A stretch of 64,000 nucleotides of DNA from Haliclona indistincta (Eukaryota; Porifera; Demospongiae; Haplosclerida; Chalinidae): positions 5,391,301 to 5,455,300 of the forward strand of contig OZ024787.1 in assembly GCA_964017065.1 (NCBI GenBank), in the 5' to 3' direction. Position numbers and translations under genes: made by a program. Of the stretch, positions 27,300 through 38,265 are shown in pieces. A model generated the notes under the pieces. That model had not been told where the DNA came from. It did not search any database and saw nothing but the letters and a program-made list of their open reading frames with translations. Numbering within the stretch: the stretch's first letter is position 1; each line of letters begins with the position of its first letter.

Positions 27300-28344
27300 C
27301 AGGGACTTGTGATGTGTCAATGATATAATAAAGCACCAAAGGTGCAGATGCCTTGGTGCAGTAGCATGTATGCTAGCATGCAATTAGCAGATGCATATGA
27401 CAGCTGACAGCAGCACGTATGCATGCAGTAGATCCATGGAAGCATCAAAACAGTATCATGGAACTCGAGCATGCAAGCAGCAGAACTATAGAAGCATGCA
27501 AGCAGCAGAACCATGTTAGCATGCAAGCAGCAGAACTATGGAAGCATGCAAGCAGCAGAACCATGGAAGCATGCTAGCAGCAGAACCACAGTAGTATGCA
27601 AGCAGCAGAACCATGGTAGCATGCAAGCAGCAGAACCATTGTAGCATGCAAGCAGCAGAACTATAGAAGCATGCAAGCAGCAGAACCATGGAAGCATGCA
27701 AGCAGCAGAACTGAAGCATGCAAGCAGCAGAACTGAAGCATGCAAGCAGCAGAACCATGGAAGCATGCAAGCAGCTGAACTGAAGCAGCAGAACTATGGT
27801 TGCATACAAGCAGCAGAACAATGGATTGTAGCAGCATAGAGTACATGTAGCTAAAATGCATTGTACAAGCTGTTGTAATAAAAATACAAGCTGTTTACTG
27901 AAGACTGACCTGCATAGACTGTATCAACGCTTGCTCGCTCAGGCTCACTCGACGAGCAAGATGAGTCTGAAGACGCTTTTGCTCGCTAGTTTCATTGCTG
28001 CTTATGGAGTCGTATGAGCTGCACTGTCATATATCAAGCGCGATGTAGCCAGCTGTGGACAGTACTGTCTCTGAAGGAAGCCCGAACACGAGCAACGGCA
28101 GTCCAGGCGAGCAAATCACGCCATAACTCGAAAACAAAGCCTTTAATCGCAATTCTGTCAAATTTGTTTTTCATAAACTACTGAGATCTACCTGAGTTGC
28201 TAATTTCAGTGCTTAGTAGCAAGCGGTTGCTGAGATACGCATTGCTAACACACATGCACACACACACACGCGCACACACACACACACAAACGAACAGACT
28301 ACTGTATGCCTACGTGGCTCCGCCCACCTCGGCATAATAATTAC
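27300..28344. mobile_element. Copy 2 of the GGCATA-ended transposon family, expanded by a minisatellite
   Basis: The right end (ACTGTATGCCTACGTGGCTC ... GGCATAA, about 28296-28344) and internal blocks (AAGCACC.AAGGTGC.GATGCC near 27331 and the CTGTGGACAG...CCATAACTCG stretch near 28055-28130) match the element at 41228-42130. The left end is not preserved. No transposase is recognisable. Confidence 0.65.
27344..27840. repeat. Minisatellite of about 24-27 bp, roughly 18 copies
   Basis: Tandem units of the form GCATGCAAGCAGCAGAACCA plus TGGAA, with length variation. It lies inside the transposon copy at 27.3-28.3 kb, whose relative at 41.2-42.1 kb lacks the array. Degenerate units also occur at 20.5-20.7 kb. 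ORFs on the minus strand with repeated CLHASMVLLL simply translate the repeat. Confidence 0.9.
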
Positions 28345-28563
28345 TATTGTTCGGCTTGTGGTGCTAGGACCTAGCACTATACAAGACCAAAATCTTTGTA
28401 TATTTGCAGACAAACTTCGTAATGCTGACAATAACCAAAATCAGCAATAAGCGAATCCATTATTCAACACATAGTGGTCCTTATCTTCAGAAAAACCTGA
28501 GTGAGGCTCAAGCATATGATTGAGAGGGGATAGGATAAAACTAAACTGTTACTATGATGTTGC

Positions 28564-29276
28564 CATCTATGAAGGGGTAAAAGAGTGTGGGGGTATACCG
28601 TTTTTCTCCATCTTAATGAAGGAAGAAAAGAGTGTGGGGTACACTGTTTTTCTCTGGGTGTAGGTAAAACAAGAAACAAAACAGGAAACCGCGCCCATAA
28701 TTACTACTAACCCAAGACCCTAAAACCTTCGCCTGACGGCGCCCAGTATTCGCCTAACAGCGCCTAGTATTCGCCTAATGGCGCCCAGTATTCGCCTAAC
28801 AGCGCCTAGTATTCGCCTAATGGCGCCCAGTATTCGCCTGACGGTGCCCAGTATTCGCCTAACAGCGCCTAGTATTCGCTTAACGGCGCCCAGTATTCAC
28901 CTAACGTGCCAGAATAGTACTGGGTGCCGTTAGGTCCATACTGGGCACGTTAGGTGAATACTGGGGAATAGTATCAGTTCGCCTTTCATGTACTATCATT
29001 TTGCCTATTAAGACTTAAGAGCCCAGGCGTGCTGTTTTGCCTAGTCATGTGCACAAGCCGCCTTTGGCGGCTTATATTATTATCTACGTGCGCGCGTACA
29101 GAATCACTATAAAGGCTTATTCATAGTACTGACCAATCAGTTAGGAGAAGGTTTTTAGAGTTTAGGGTTTTGTTTTATAATTTTGGTAGGCGAAAAACAG
29201 TGTACCCCACACTCTTTTCTTCCTTCATTAAGATGGAGAAAAACAGTGTACCCCCCACTGTTTTACCCCATCTATG
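28564..29276. mobile_element. Non-autonomous element with about 85-bp terminal inverted repeats
   Basis: 28564-28652 is matched in inverted orientation by about 29193-29276, sharing TTTTTCTCCATCTTAATGAA and the GTGTGGGGTACACTG motif. It has no ORF. The interior holds a 21-bp tandem repeat. Confidence 0.75.
28731..28915. repeat. 21-bp tandem repeat, about nine copies
   Basis: Unit TATTCGCCTAACAGCGCCTA plus G, alternating with a TGGCGCCCAG variant, so a higher-order two-unit pattern is visible. It lies inside the inverted-repeat element at 28564-29276. Its close spacing superficially recalls CRISPR, but the repeats are contiguous with no unique spacers. Confidence 0.9.
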
Positions 29277-29325
29277 GAGGAAAAACAGGGAAAATAGTGT
29301 AAACTTGTATGGAACCGATTGAGAG

Positions 29326-30282
29326 CAGGGTTGGGGTCAAGTACATTGGTACTTGTACTTAATGACACTTAAGTACAATTTTGCCATACTTGTACTTATA
29401 CTTAAGTCCTATGATGTACTTGTACTTACTTTTGAATACTTAATGTACTTACAAGTACTTTAAGTTTATTATAGATGTAACAATACAGAGTCAATAAGTA
29501 ACAGTATGTATTAGCCATTTTAAACATAGTTTTGGACTTTGGGATTATAAAATAGTGTGAACCGTGAAATGACATGCATAAACATGAAGTCATTCCTCCA
29601 ACAAACCCACAGTTAACCCTTCACATGCGGCGGGCAACTATAGTCGCCCGGCAAGTTTGACGTCACCGGAAGTGGGCGTTAAAATTCGAAGATAGTTTAT
29701 TTCACCTATAGACCAAATACAGCTATGTGGGGTGTGATTGCGAGCCATTGGCAGGGCCTGCGGCCCCGCCAAGCAGAGCTATGGCGGGATCACCTAGCAC
29801 CACTGGGTCTCCAGGGGCTTCTTGACATAAAAAGCAGCCATACGTGCACTAACTTTGTCTCACACGTGCTGTTTTGACCAAACAAGCGGCGTTTTTTGCT
29901 CCGGTGAGAGTGATTCTAGCACACGACAGTTGGTAGATCGTCAAGTGGGCGTGGTTAACCGCAATTGTCATTGACAACAAGCCCGCACGTTGTGCAAGTT
30001 GATTTTGCATATTAACTGTGATCACAGCGCTAGTTTGTCTGTCTAATTGTTTCAAAGGTTAGTGAAATTCACAAAATAGAGGCTAGAATTGCTGTCCGCA
30101 CTTGAAGGGTTAAAACTGTACTTGTACTTGTACTTCAGTATTTTCTTAAAGTACAAATCTTAGTACTTGTACTTGTATTTAAGTTCCAAGACAAAATTTG
30201 TTATGTACTTGTACTTGGAGTATTTTCTGAAAGTATTTGTACTTCACTTAAATACTTTCAAAAGTACTTCGCCCCAACCCTG
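29326..30282. mobile_element. hAT-like non-autonomous element
   Basis: Ends CAGGGTTGGGGTCAAGTAC at the left and GTACTTCGCCCCAACCCTG at the right are inverted repeats of hAT type. Long subterminal regions rich in TACTTGTACTT occur at both ends in inverted orientation. No matching 8-bp target duplication is seen. It is split by a second transposon at 29617-30109. Confidence 0.75.
29617..30109. mobile_element. piggyBac-like MITE nested in the hAT-like element
   Basis: Begins CCCTTCACATGCGG and ends CCGCACTTGAAGGG, flanked on both sides by TTAA (29613-29616 and 30110-30113). TTAA target duplication and CCC/GGG ends are the signature of piggyBac-type elements. It is 493 bp long with no transposase ORF. 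Confidence 0.8.
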
Positions 30283-30378
30283 ATCATTACTATACACATG
30301 CTCTCGTATGAGCTTTGTTCATCAGTGGAAATGGCGAATCTGCTGGCTTCTCATAACAGTAGAGAGCATGTGATAATT

Positions 30379-31153
30379 GGGGCGAGCCCCACATTGATTG
30401 GCACAATGGCCCACACGGCGGGGAATGTATCTATCTGTCTATCTGTCACGGGGTAGCGTTTGTCCTTTTCAATGTTCCCGAGAACTAGGAAACGCCCTTT
30501 TTAGCAAGTGCGCACATTATAATTGGCGCTTGGTTTCAAACAAGAATACCTGGAATTCTGGCAATGATGCAGATGACTCAGGGACGACAACAACAGAGAT
30601 CAGAGACACCTGAAAAGCAACAACATTTACACGACAAGGGCGCTACAAGAAAGCGACGACGAGAGGCAGAGTCACCCGATCAACGTGAAAGCGGACGAGT
30701 GGAGCGACAAAAGGAATATCAAAGGGCCTACCGGAGACGCCGGCGGAAAGCAGTAGCTGCAACAGAGCAAACAGTAACTTAGGTACGTCAAATGAGCTCG
30801 TGTGTGATAGCAGTAGAGCCTGCAGTGAGTGAGGAGACCGAGGAACCCTACTCATCACATCTTCCAGGTACATTGTTCCCATGACGCCTAGGCAAGGAAC
30901 ACACTCAGCAAGAGATAGTTGGAGAAAGTGCACCATATCTGAACATAACCAAACTATTGATTCTATTCACCATCAACAAAAATATTAACATTATAGCACA
31001 AAAATCTGTGGTGAAACTGGTTTTCACATAATACAGACTTATCTACTAAAATCTGGACTCACCACATACCCTGGTGCAAATAATAATTATAATAATGTTA
31101 TACACAACTATACACTAACGAGGCTAAATTATATCAATGCTCAGGCTCGCCCC
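30379..31153. mobile_element. GGGGCGAGCC-ended element, copy 1, with ORF relic
   Basis: Starts GGGGCGAGCCCCACATTG and ends GCTCAGGCTCGCCCC. The same ends and a shared interior occur at 36894-37284. A short basic ORF (about 30564-30782) contains RQKEYQRAYRRRRRK; the second copy has the related RQRKYQRAYR, so a small DNA-binding-like peptide was once encoded. It is not assigned to a known superfamily. Confidence 0.6.
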
Positions 31154-31194
31154 TGCCATTCCATGAATGTACTAGTTAATAATTTATGTATTAG

Positions 31195-31312
31195 TTATTA
31201 CACCCTCCCCGAGGTCTGTTGCTGGTTTATAGGCCCGACCGTCGAGGGGCGCTATGCGCCCGAGATGGGAGGGTCTATAAACCAGCAACAGACCGAGGGG
31301 AGGGTGTAATAA
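31195..31312. repeat. 43-bp stem-loop at the edge of a transposon
   Basis: TTATTACACCCTCCCCGAGG... is matched in inverted orientation by ...GGGGAGGGTGTAATAA, with the GTCTGTTGCTGGTTTATA core on both arms. It abuts a 40-base direct duplication (AAGTGGTTTATTTAGCGTTG onward, at 31311 and 31351) that is also found inverted near 33431-33472, so it probably belongs to the terminus of the element containing the ORF at 31480. Confidence 0.7.
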
Positions 31313-31639
31313 GTGGTTTATTTAGCGTTGCTATGCAGTTGCTAGGCAATAAGTGGTTTATTTAGCGTTGCTATGCAGTTGCTAGGCAACGTCATCATAG
31401 TTGCTAGGATTTTGAGCGTTGCTAAGCAATCTATTGCGTCAGTCGTTTGAAGGGAAAGGCACGAACCACGAGGCTACAATGGATCCTGCGAAGCGCTCTC
31501 GAGAAAACTTTTGTTTGGCGGTGGATGGGTGGACTGAAATAGAGGAGGATAAAGAAAATGCCCCCCCCCCAGCCAAACAGCGTAGGATGAGCCTGTCATT
31601 ACCCAAAGACAAGAGCCGTAAGACTCGGACCACTGCTAC

Positions 31640-32902
31640 AGTGGACCACACGAAGAGAGTAAAAAACTATGTTTTTGACATTTTGTTTCATATCTCAGGA
31701 ACCAAGTGTCCTATGATCATGTTGCAGGTACCATTATGATCCTCTATCCTTACTGAACACCCTCATTCATATGGCTTTGTGTCACGTGACGTGGGAGTGT
31801 CACCACATGGCGGCGTATCACACCCACTGGAACGACAGTTTTTAGTTAGGATTTCCAGAACTACTGGTAGTTAAGATTTCTTAACGCTGCATTACAACCT
31901 TCACCTAGGGCGCTAACCTGTGGGCAAGTGTCCGTCTTNNNNNNNNNNNNNNNNNNNNNNNNNNNNNNNNNNNNNNNNNNNNNNNNNNNNNNNNNNNNNN
32001 NNNNNNNNNNNNNNNNNNNNNNNNNNNNNNNNNNNNNNNNNNNNNNNNNNNNNNNNNNNNNNNNNNNNNNNNNNNNNNNNNNNNNNNNNNNNNNNNNNNN
32101 NNNNNNNNNNNNNNNNNNNNNNNNNNNNNNNNNNNNNNCACACACTACGCGTCCCTAGAAATGAGCACAGCGACAAACGAGACTCTTTCCTGCTCGAGTG
32201 CTGTTTTCTTGCCGCCATCTTGCTAATTTAATGGATTTTTGTGATGTCACGCATAATAACTATGGCTGTGTAAAACGTCATAACCGTTGAAAACACATTG
32301 AGTCAGTGTAATAGTTATGACGCAACACATGCCAATAACAAACGTGTGACATCACAAAATCCATTAAATTAGCAAGATGGCGGCAAGAAAACAGCACTCG
32401 AGCAGGAAAGAGTCTCGTTTGTCGCTGTGCTCATTTCTAGGGACGCGTAGTGTGTGGCAAAGTGTGGATGAATGTATTGGCTGTGCAGTCTCCTAGTATT
32501 GGAGCTTAACTCCCACGGAATCGGATTTCCCGCACCTAAAGTTTTGGCTTGTCGCGAAACCCATCTTTTGCTCCCCTTCGCCGAACTAACGCTAGTTAAA
32601 GACGGACACTTGCCCACAGGTTAGCGCCCTAGGTGAAGGTTGTAATGCAGCGTTAAGAAATCTTAACTACCAGTAGTTCTGGAAATCCTAACTAAAAACT
32701 GTCGTTCCAGTGGGTGTGATACGCCGCCATGTTGTGACACTCCCACGTCACGTGACACAAAGCCATATGAATGAGGGTGTTCAGTAAGGATAGAGGATCA
32801 TAATGGTACCTGCAACATGATCATAGGACACTTGGTTCCTGAGATATGAAACAAAATGTCAAAAACATAGTTTTTTACTCTCTTCGTGTGGTCCACTGTA
32901 CC
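31640..32902. mobile_element. Large palindromic (foldback) element spanning the assembly gap
   Basis: Left arm 31640 to about 32265 and right arm about 32340-32902 are inverted copies, joined through a short centre near 32300. The ends are CAGTGG...CCACTG, flanked by TA on each side, as in Tc1/mariner-type insertions. It has no ORF of its own. The 200-N gap falls in the left arm opposite 32457-32598, so the true gap is predicted to be about 142 bases. Confidence 0.85.
31939..32138. other. Assembly gap (200 N)
   Basis: A run of exactly 200 N, a typical placeholder size. It lies inside one arm of the palindrome, which explains why assembly failed here. Confidence 1.
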
Positions 32903-33472
32903 ATCGCTAGTACCAGCACCAGCTCATTTTTGAGTGAAACCGAAGAGGCGATTATAACCGAGAAGTGTGTGCCAAGGAATACAGCGTATTCCACTAAGTG
33001 GGCAGTGTCAACGTTTTCTACCTGGGCTAAAAATCGCAACACTGCGTTTCCTGGTATATTCCCGACAAGCTTGTGAACAGACTTCGTTTGCCGAGCAGTT
33101 GTCCTATTCAAAGACAGATTCATGTACTCCTACGACCAGTACGAACACTACTGTTACTAGTAATCCTACTAATTCAGTCACAGTGCCTTGCCAAGCTGTT
33201 GCACAGTTTTCATTTGGGAACTGTCAAGTCACTATCAACAATCATTACTAGTTTTGTACTTTTTGCTTTTTTGTGTTTGATTTCACATCTTTTTGATTGA
33301 ACATGTTATTGTCATTGGGAAGTTACAGGTACTGATCAGGAAATTATAAACATTTTGTGGGAAGTTACAGACACCCCTTACATTCAATACAGGGAATTTC
33401 CCTAACATGTAGGTCTATGGTTGATTTAATTTACATAGCAACTGCATAGCAACGGTTAATAAACCATGAAAC

Positions 33473-34107
33473 AGTTTGGTAATACGAGATCTAGATCACC
33501 TAGGGAACCAAAATAGACGTTTTGTGTTAGGATGTTTATACCATTGGTTCCATTATGAAATAAATCCCATGTTTCCCTCCTAGGCTGACTACTGTATGCC
33601 TCTTGACTCTACTCGTTGAGGCATAATTAGTATCATGTATACTTAATTTTTTTTTAAAGTCAGTACTTACATCAGACCAACATTCAGCATCACTGACACC
33701 TAACCTAGTCACCTACATCACCATCACCAAGTCACCATCTATGAATGTTATCCAATATTGCACAGGTAAGAACAACATTGCAAGTGCATATGGCCATTAG
33801 GATCTGTTGGTTACCGTCCCAGACCCCCTGCTGTGTGCACGAAGCTCTTGTTGCTAATGTGAGTCGGTGTATTACTGTATGGTCTGACTGACTTGGTGTA
33901 TATATAGACCTCTTCCTTGAACTATTGACAGTGTTTTTACTTCTTATCATTGGCTTACTTCTTACCAAGATTTTTCTAACCTCTCTGACTGCTTAATTCC
34001 TATTCAGTGTGTCTTGTGCTTCTGACTACCTGAGAGTCAGTGAATGACTTCATAGCTTGTCTGAATCCATACAACTCAACTTACTGCGTGACCAGTGTCT
34101 CTTAGCC
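33473..34107. other. Spacer upstream of nested receptor
   Basis: Holds an isolated transposon end at about 33583-33630 (GACTACTGTATGCC...GAGGCATAA) of the family seen whole at 41228-42130. No gene is evident. The receptor promoter presumably lies in the last few hundred bases. Confidence 0.5.
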
Positions 34108-36433
34108 ATGTCTATCTCTCTGGTTTTTGCTGTGCTTGTTAGTCTGTCTCTACCTGTGTCAAGATGTCAGAGAGTTCTTGCTAAAGACTGTCCCATGACT
34201 GCTACCAATGGCTCTCTACAGCCACTCTATGTGCTGGTGCTAGTCCCGTTCCCAGACTCCAGACCAGGATCTGGGTTTGATGGAGGTCTGAGCAGCCTAC
34301 CAGGAGCTCGTATTGCTGTGATTATTGAATCACAGTGATATACTGGAGGGATATCATATTGAACTAATAGAAGGGAATGCTGAGGCATGCTCTCGTCAGA
34401 CAGCTCCTGATGGACTAATCAATCTAGTGGAATATGGTATAGAGGCAAAGTGTTCTCCTGTGGTGGCTATGGCAGGACTCATATGCTCCTCCCACACATT
34501 GGAGCTATCACGAGTTACAGCAAGAGGCCAAGTCAGCTTGATAGCTCTATCAGGAGCCAACTCACCAATATTTGAACAAGAGAGTGATCTATATCCTCAC
34601 TTGTGGCTGTTATATGGAGCTAGTGTCTATGGTAAAGCTGCTTTGGCACTCGTGGCCAAATATAATTGGAGACGAATTGGTGTCGTGCACTCACATGGAC
34701 AGATCTTTTTATACCACATTGCTCAATATTTTCAAGTGAGACTTAACCAGAGTGACGAGTTTAGTTTTGGAGTTGATGGTAATCAAAAGGTAAGTTCTCT
34801 GGAAGCTGTGAAATTTATCAAAGAGAAGGAGATTACTGTCATAGCTCTCCTGGTGAACCCAGAGCTAGCACCACTGATACTGTGCACTGCTTATGATGAA
34901 GGACTAGTGTATCCACACTACATCTTCTTGATTTTCAGTCGAACTCATGAAATCATTCTAAGTAAAGCTCATGGTCCTAACTGCACAAGAGAGAAGGTTA
35001 CAGCAGCGTTGCATGGCCATATTCTGATGTACTCTCAGCAAGTCCCCGATGATTCATCCATTATTCTAGACACCACTGGAGAGGAGTACCACCACTTTAA
35101 GGCCAAGTACAGACAAGAAGCTGTTCGTGTCCAGAGTGACTATTTCAAATCTCATGGAGTCCAGCCACAGTTGGTTGATAGTCCTGACGAAGCTACCGTA
35201 CTGTATGATCAGCTGTGGTCTCTGGCACTAGCTATCAACAGGTCTCTACCTGAACTAGAGAGGATCAACATGTCTCTCACACACTATACCACTCATCAAC
35301 AACAAGTGACACACATCATTGAGAATCATTTATCTAATCTTAGTTTTCAAGGAGCTTCTGGCCATGTCCAGTTTGACTCTAAGCGAGGTGTGTCCACTCC
35401 TGTACAATTCTTTGTCTCTTCCGAGGGTGGCCAGGTCAGACGTGTAGGTGTGTATGACCCTCGGAACATTACTGACTTTCTCATCGACATCAATTCAAGT
35501 GATTTACCGAGAGATCATCTTCCTATTCAATACATTGTTCTACCTCTCTCGTGGACTGTTGTGGCATATGTACTATCTTGTGCTGTGGCACTCTTCACTA
35601 CAGTTGTCCTTGTTCTGTATCTTTACTATCGTGATCATAAAGAAGTGAAAGCCACTAGTCCATATCTTAGTATACTAGTATTCATAGGATGCTATCTGCT
35701 CTGTATGGCAGCTGCAGTCGAAGCTACCAAAGTTGCTTTCGTGTTTTCTTCTCGATTTCTCTCTGATATTATCAGTTTAGGAGTTCTACTCCTAGTCAAT
35801 GGGTTTGGACTGATCCTGTTGACTATTTTTATAACGATGTTTCGAATTTACTTCTTTTTTTTTTCGTGGACAAAAGTAAAACGCTTTAAGCCCATCTTGA
35901 GGAGCTGTTCATTGTTTTTCATTGTCTTGTTGCTATCAGTTCTACCAAATCTTGTACTTATCATTCTTATTCGGGTTGAACCACCTCAAATCAAGAATAG
36001 TGTTATTCTCAATACTAACACTATGGTTTATAAGATCCAGGCATCTGTTGCTAACATCCATTTCTCGTATTTCTTTGCAACCTATTTCAGTTTGTTTGTC
36101 ATTTTTATTTTATTCTTTGCCTTTCGTACTCGTAAGCTCAAATACCCAAACTTCAAGGACACAAAGAAAGTGATCATGTTCACTTCCATAATGATTGTCT
36201 GTGTTGGGATATCCTTTCCTCTCTACTTGTCTCTTCGTGCATCTGGCAATGAGCACTTAGCCAGCCTGGTTTATTGTACAGCTGTCCTCTTCATAGCAAC
36301 AATATGCCTGATGATGCTGTACGTTCCTAAGCTACCTCCAGCCATCTCACTTGGAGACAATTGTCGGCAAAGTGTCCTCAAAACTCACCTGAAACTCACA
36401 ATTCTTGTTAACAGTGATAGTACTCAATATTGA
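34108..36433 (+). pseudogene. GABA-B-like class C receptor, subfamily 1, with one early frameshift
   Basis: A close paralogue of the receptor at 777-3053, lying inside the large URB1 intron on the opposite strand. The signal peptide (MSISLVFAVLVSLSLPV) and about 70 residues are open to about 34320. There the sequence is five bases shorter than the first receptor at the codons for REEINN, and the frame changes. From 34325 it is open for 702 codons through the whole flytrap domain, seven helices and the short tail. Motifs CSSHTLELS, NSPIFE, KATSPYLS and YVPKLPP are kept. With a single lesion in otherwise pristine coding sequence, this may be a young pseudogene, a segregating null allele or a base-calling error. 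Confidence 0.85.
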
Positions 36434-36483
36434 CTAATTTTTGAGTTTGATTTATTTTTGTTACAAATGTTACTATTTTCTTT

Positions 36484-36758
36484 CCTGGGAAAATGTCGGC
36501 AATTCGGATATCATCGATTACTAAGCGCTACAGTACGGCGTCTCAGCTTGTTGGAAAGGCAGGTATTATGTTTAAAGAAGAACAAACACGTGCGATATGC
36601 AACGTATACGATGGCAACCTGGGGAAAATGTCGTTGCCATCGTATACGTTGCATATCGTGCGTGTCTGAACGTAATACCTGCCTTTCCAACAAGCTGAGA
36701 CGCCGTACTGTAGCGCTTAGTAATCGATGATATCCGAATTGCCGACATTTTCCCCAGG
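36484..36758. mobile_element. 275-bp near-perfect palindromic foldback element
   Basis: Starts CCTGGGAAAATGTCGGCAAT and ends as its inverted complement (GCCGACATTTTCCCCAGG). The two arms match almost fully up to a centre near 36625. No coding capacity; ORFs appear on both strands because the arms mirror each other. Confidence 0.9.
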
Positions 36759-36893
36759 TTTTCCTGGGAAATCAACACATGCACAGACAGTCATTACCAG
36801 GTCACTAACTGAAGGGTGTGGACTGGGGGCGAGGCTAAGTAACATGCTGATCTGCTACAGCACAGTAGAAGTGATTTTAAACAGTACAATATT

Positions 36894-37284
36894 TGGGGTG
36901 AGCCCGAGCGAGCCCCACATTGATGGTGACAATGGTCCACGCCCCCGGGGGACCTATCTATCTATCTATGTGGCACGGGGTGCGTTTGCCACCTCGACGT
37001 TCCCAAGAAGTCATGTGTACGCATTGACCGTGCCCCATGATGTAGTCCTCACATGGCGCGATTCAAACCAAGACAGCGCGACAACCAGACGCCTGGGGAA
37101 CGCCTGGATCGACTTCTACAAGGCAAGAGTATACGACAATGAGCAGGAGAGTCACCTGATCACAGAGGTCTACGATTGGAGCGACAAAGGAAATACCAGA
37201 GGGCTTACCGATGTGCATAATTATGTAGAAAGTTGGATTGTTCTTGAATTGTGCTGCACATAAATCAGCTCAGGCTCGCCCCCA
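36894..37284. mobile_element. GGGG(C/T)GAGCC-ended element, copy 2
   Basis: A shorter relative of 30379-31153 with the same GAGCCCCACATTGAT start, CTATCTATCTATCTATG stretch, RQRKYQRAYR-coding relic and GCTCAGGCTCGCCCCC end. It is decayed, with stops in the coding relic. Confidence 0.6.
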
Positions 37285-38136
37285 GTATTTTATTAATGTA
37301 CTAGTATTATGCTAGCAAGAAAAGAGAAAAATGACACATCGTTCAAATCTTACCAAAATGAAAAAAACATTGAAGTAGAAGAAATGTAAGATGCAGGAGT
37401 AAAATGTATTTTCTAGTCATTTTCCGAGGGAAATTATGCTTCCGACAATGCAATATGTTGCATGACATCATGATTGTGGCAGGGTATTTAGGGGTGTAGT
37501 TAATGGCTTATTCACTCTAGGCTTGTGCACTGCCATAGAGTTCAGTCAGTCTAGTTTATTTACAACAATGTCCGATGATGAGCTTATGAATGGATCCCAG
37601 TTCAATCAGACCATCAGATTGTAGTGGACAGCCTACCGTATATGAACATGTTATGTAATCTAGCCTCGTGTAATGACATCATCATCTTTTGTACTTGCTA
37701 TTTAAGCCCAGGCTGTACAAGCACCTGGCGGAGTTACATCTCACGTGGTCTCGCAGGCTAGAGGAAGGCACGTGCCTTCCCAGGGACATAGCCGCCACAA
37801 GATCACGATATTTCATATAACATGAGCAACACGAGTATTTTCAGGAAGTGACGTCATATAGCAACACCGTAGCAACAAGATGGCATCGTCAAAAAACGCA
37901 CGCAAAATTACATTGCCGTCTTTCAGCAACATGCCATCATTCACCTTTGGTGACTTCTATGGAGGCTCTACTACCTCAAGCGCTTCGTTTAGTAACTATA
38001 AGAGCAGTATTCTTGAGCTTCCTGGGCTACAAAATGGTTAACCCATGGCACCTTGGTAGTACGAGATATAACCTCGGGGTTAATTTTAACCCCCCGGGTT
38101 ATATCGCGTACCACTACGGTAACCATTGGTTAACCT
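37285..38136. other. Non-coding segment with small hairpins
   Basis: No gene is seen. A short perfect hairpin (GGAAGGCACGTGCCTTCC) lies near 37764. At about 38053-38130 an imperfect palindrome (GGTAGTACGAGATATAACC / GGGTTATATCGCGTACCAC) directly borders a transporter fragment. Confidence 0.6.
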
Positions 38137-38265
38137 ATACGACCAGTACACCCCAGGAGATGGTAAACATAACATCTAGCTGCCACACCTGTAAAAACAG
38201 TATCTTGTTACTACTGTGATGTCTTCCACCATTGTTTCCAGCGACTGTAATCAAAAGACTATGAG
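38137..38265 (-). pseudogene. Fragment of POT-like transporter N-terminus
   Basis: The minus strand encodes, with frame breaks, the KQWW...SNKILFLQVWQ...MFTISW segment, equivalent to the N-terminal tail and first helix of the transporters. It is head-to-head with the plus-strand fragment at 38597. Confidence 0.7.

Larger units (their letters stand above)
31480..33251 (+). pseudogene. Recombinase-type (Crypton/DUF3504-like) ORF relic split by a palindromic insertion
   Basis: The N-terminal part (31480-31638) reads MDPAKRSRENF with a KENAPPPAKQRR basic stretch. After a palindromic insertion the frame resumes at about 32911 with KCVPRNTAYSTKWAVSTF, resembling the N-terminal SAM-like region of Crypton-type tyrosine recombinases and related DUF3504 proteins. 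The catalytic core is missing; the last part (to 33251) has a QFSFGNCQVTIN ending, like the C-terminal tail of such proteins, in another frame. I infer a non-autonomous, internally deleted element. The family assignment is tentative. Inverted TGGTTTATT...GCTATGCAGTTGC motifs flank it at about 31313 and 33431. Confidence 0.45.

Noticed and set aside
27317..27861. Cysteine/leucine-rich membrane-like repeat ORFs on the minus strand
   Set aside because: They follow the 24-27-bp minisatellite in all frames; no start context or flanking coding sequence.
28731..28915. CRISPR-like repeat array
   Set aside because: Repeats are contiguous without unique spacers, in an animal genome and inside a transposon.
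29849..30055. 68-codon ORF in the piggyBac-like MITE
   Set aside because: Short, with no transposase motif; the element is non-autonomous by size.
31861..32231. ORFs spanning the N run
   Set aside because: Their length is produced by the gap.
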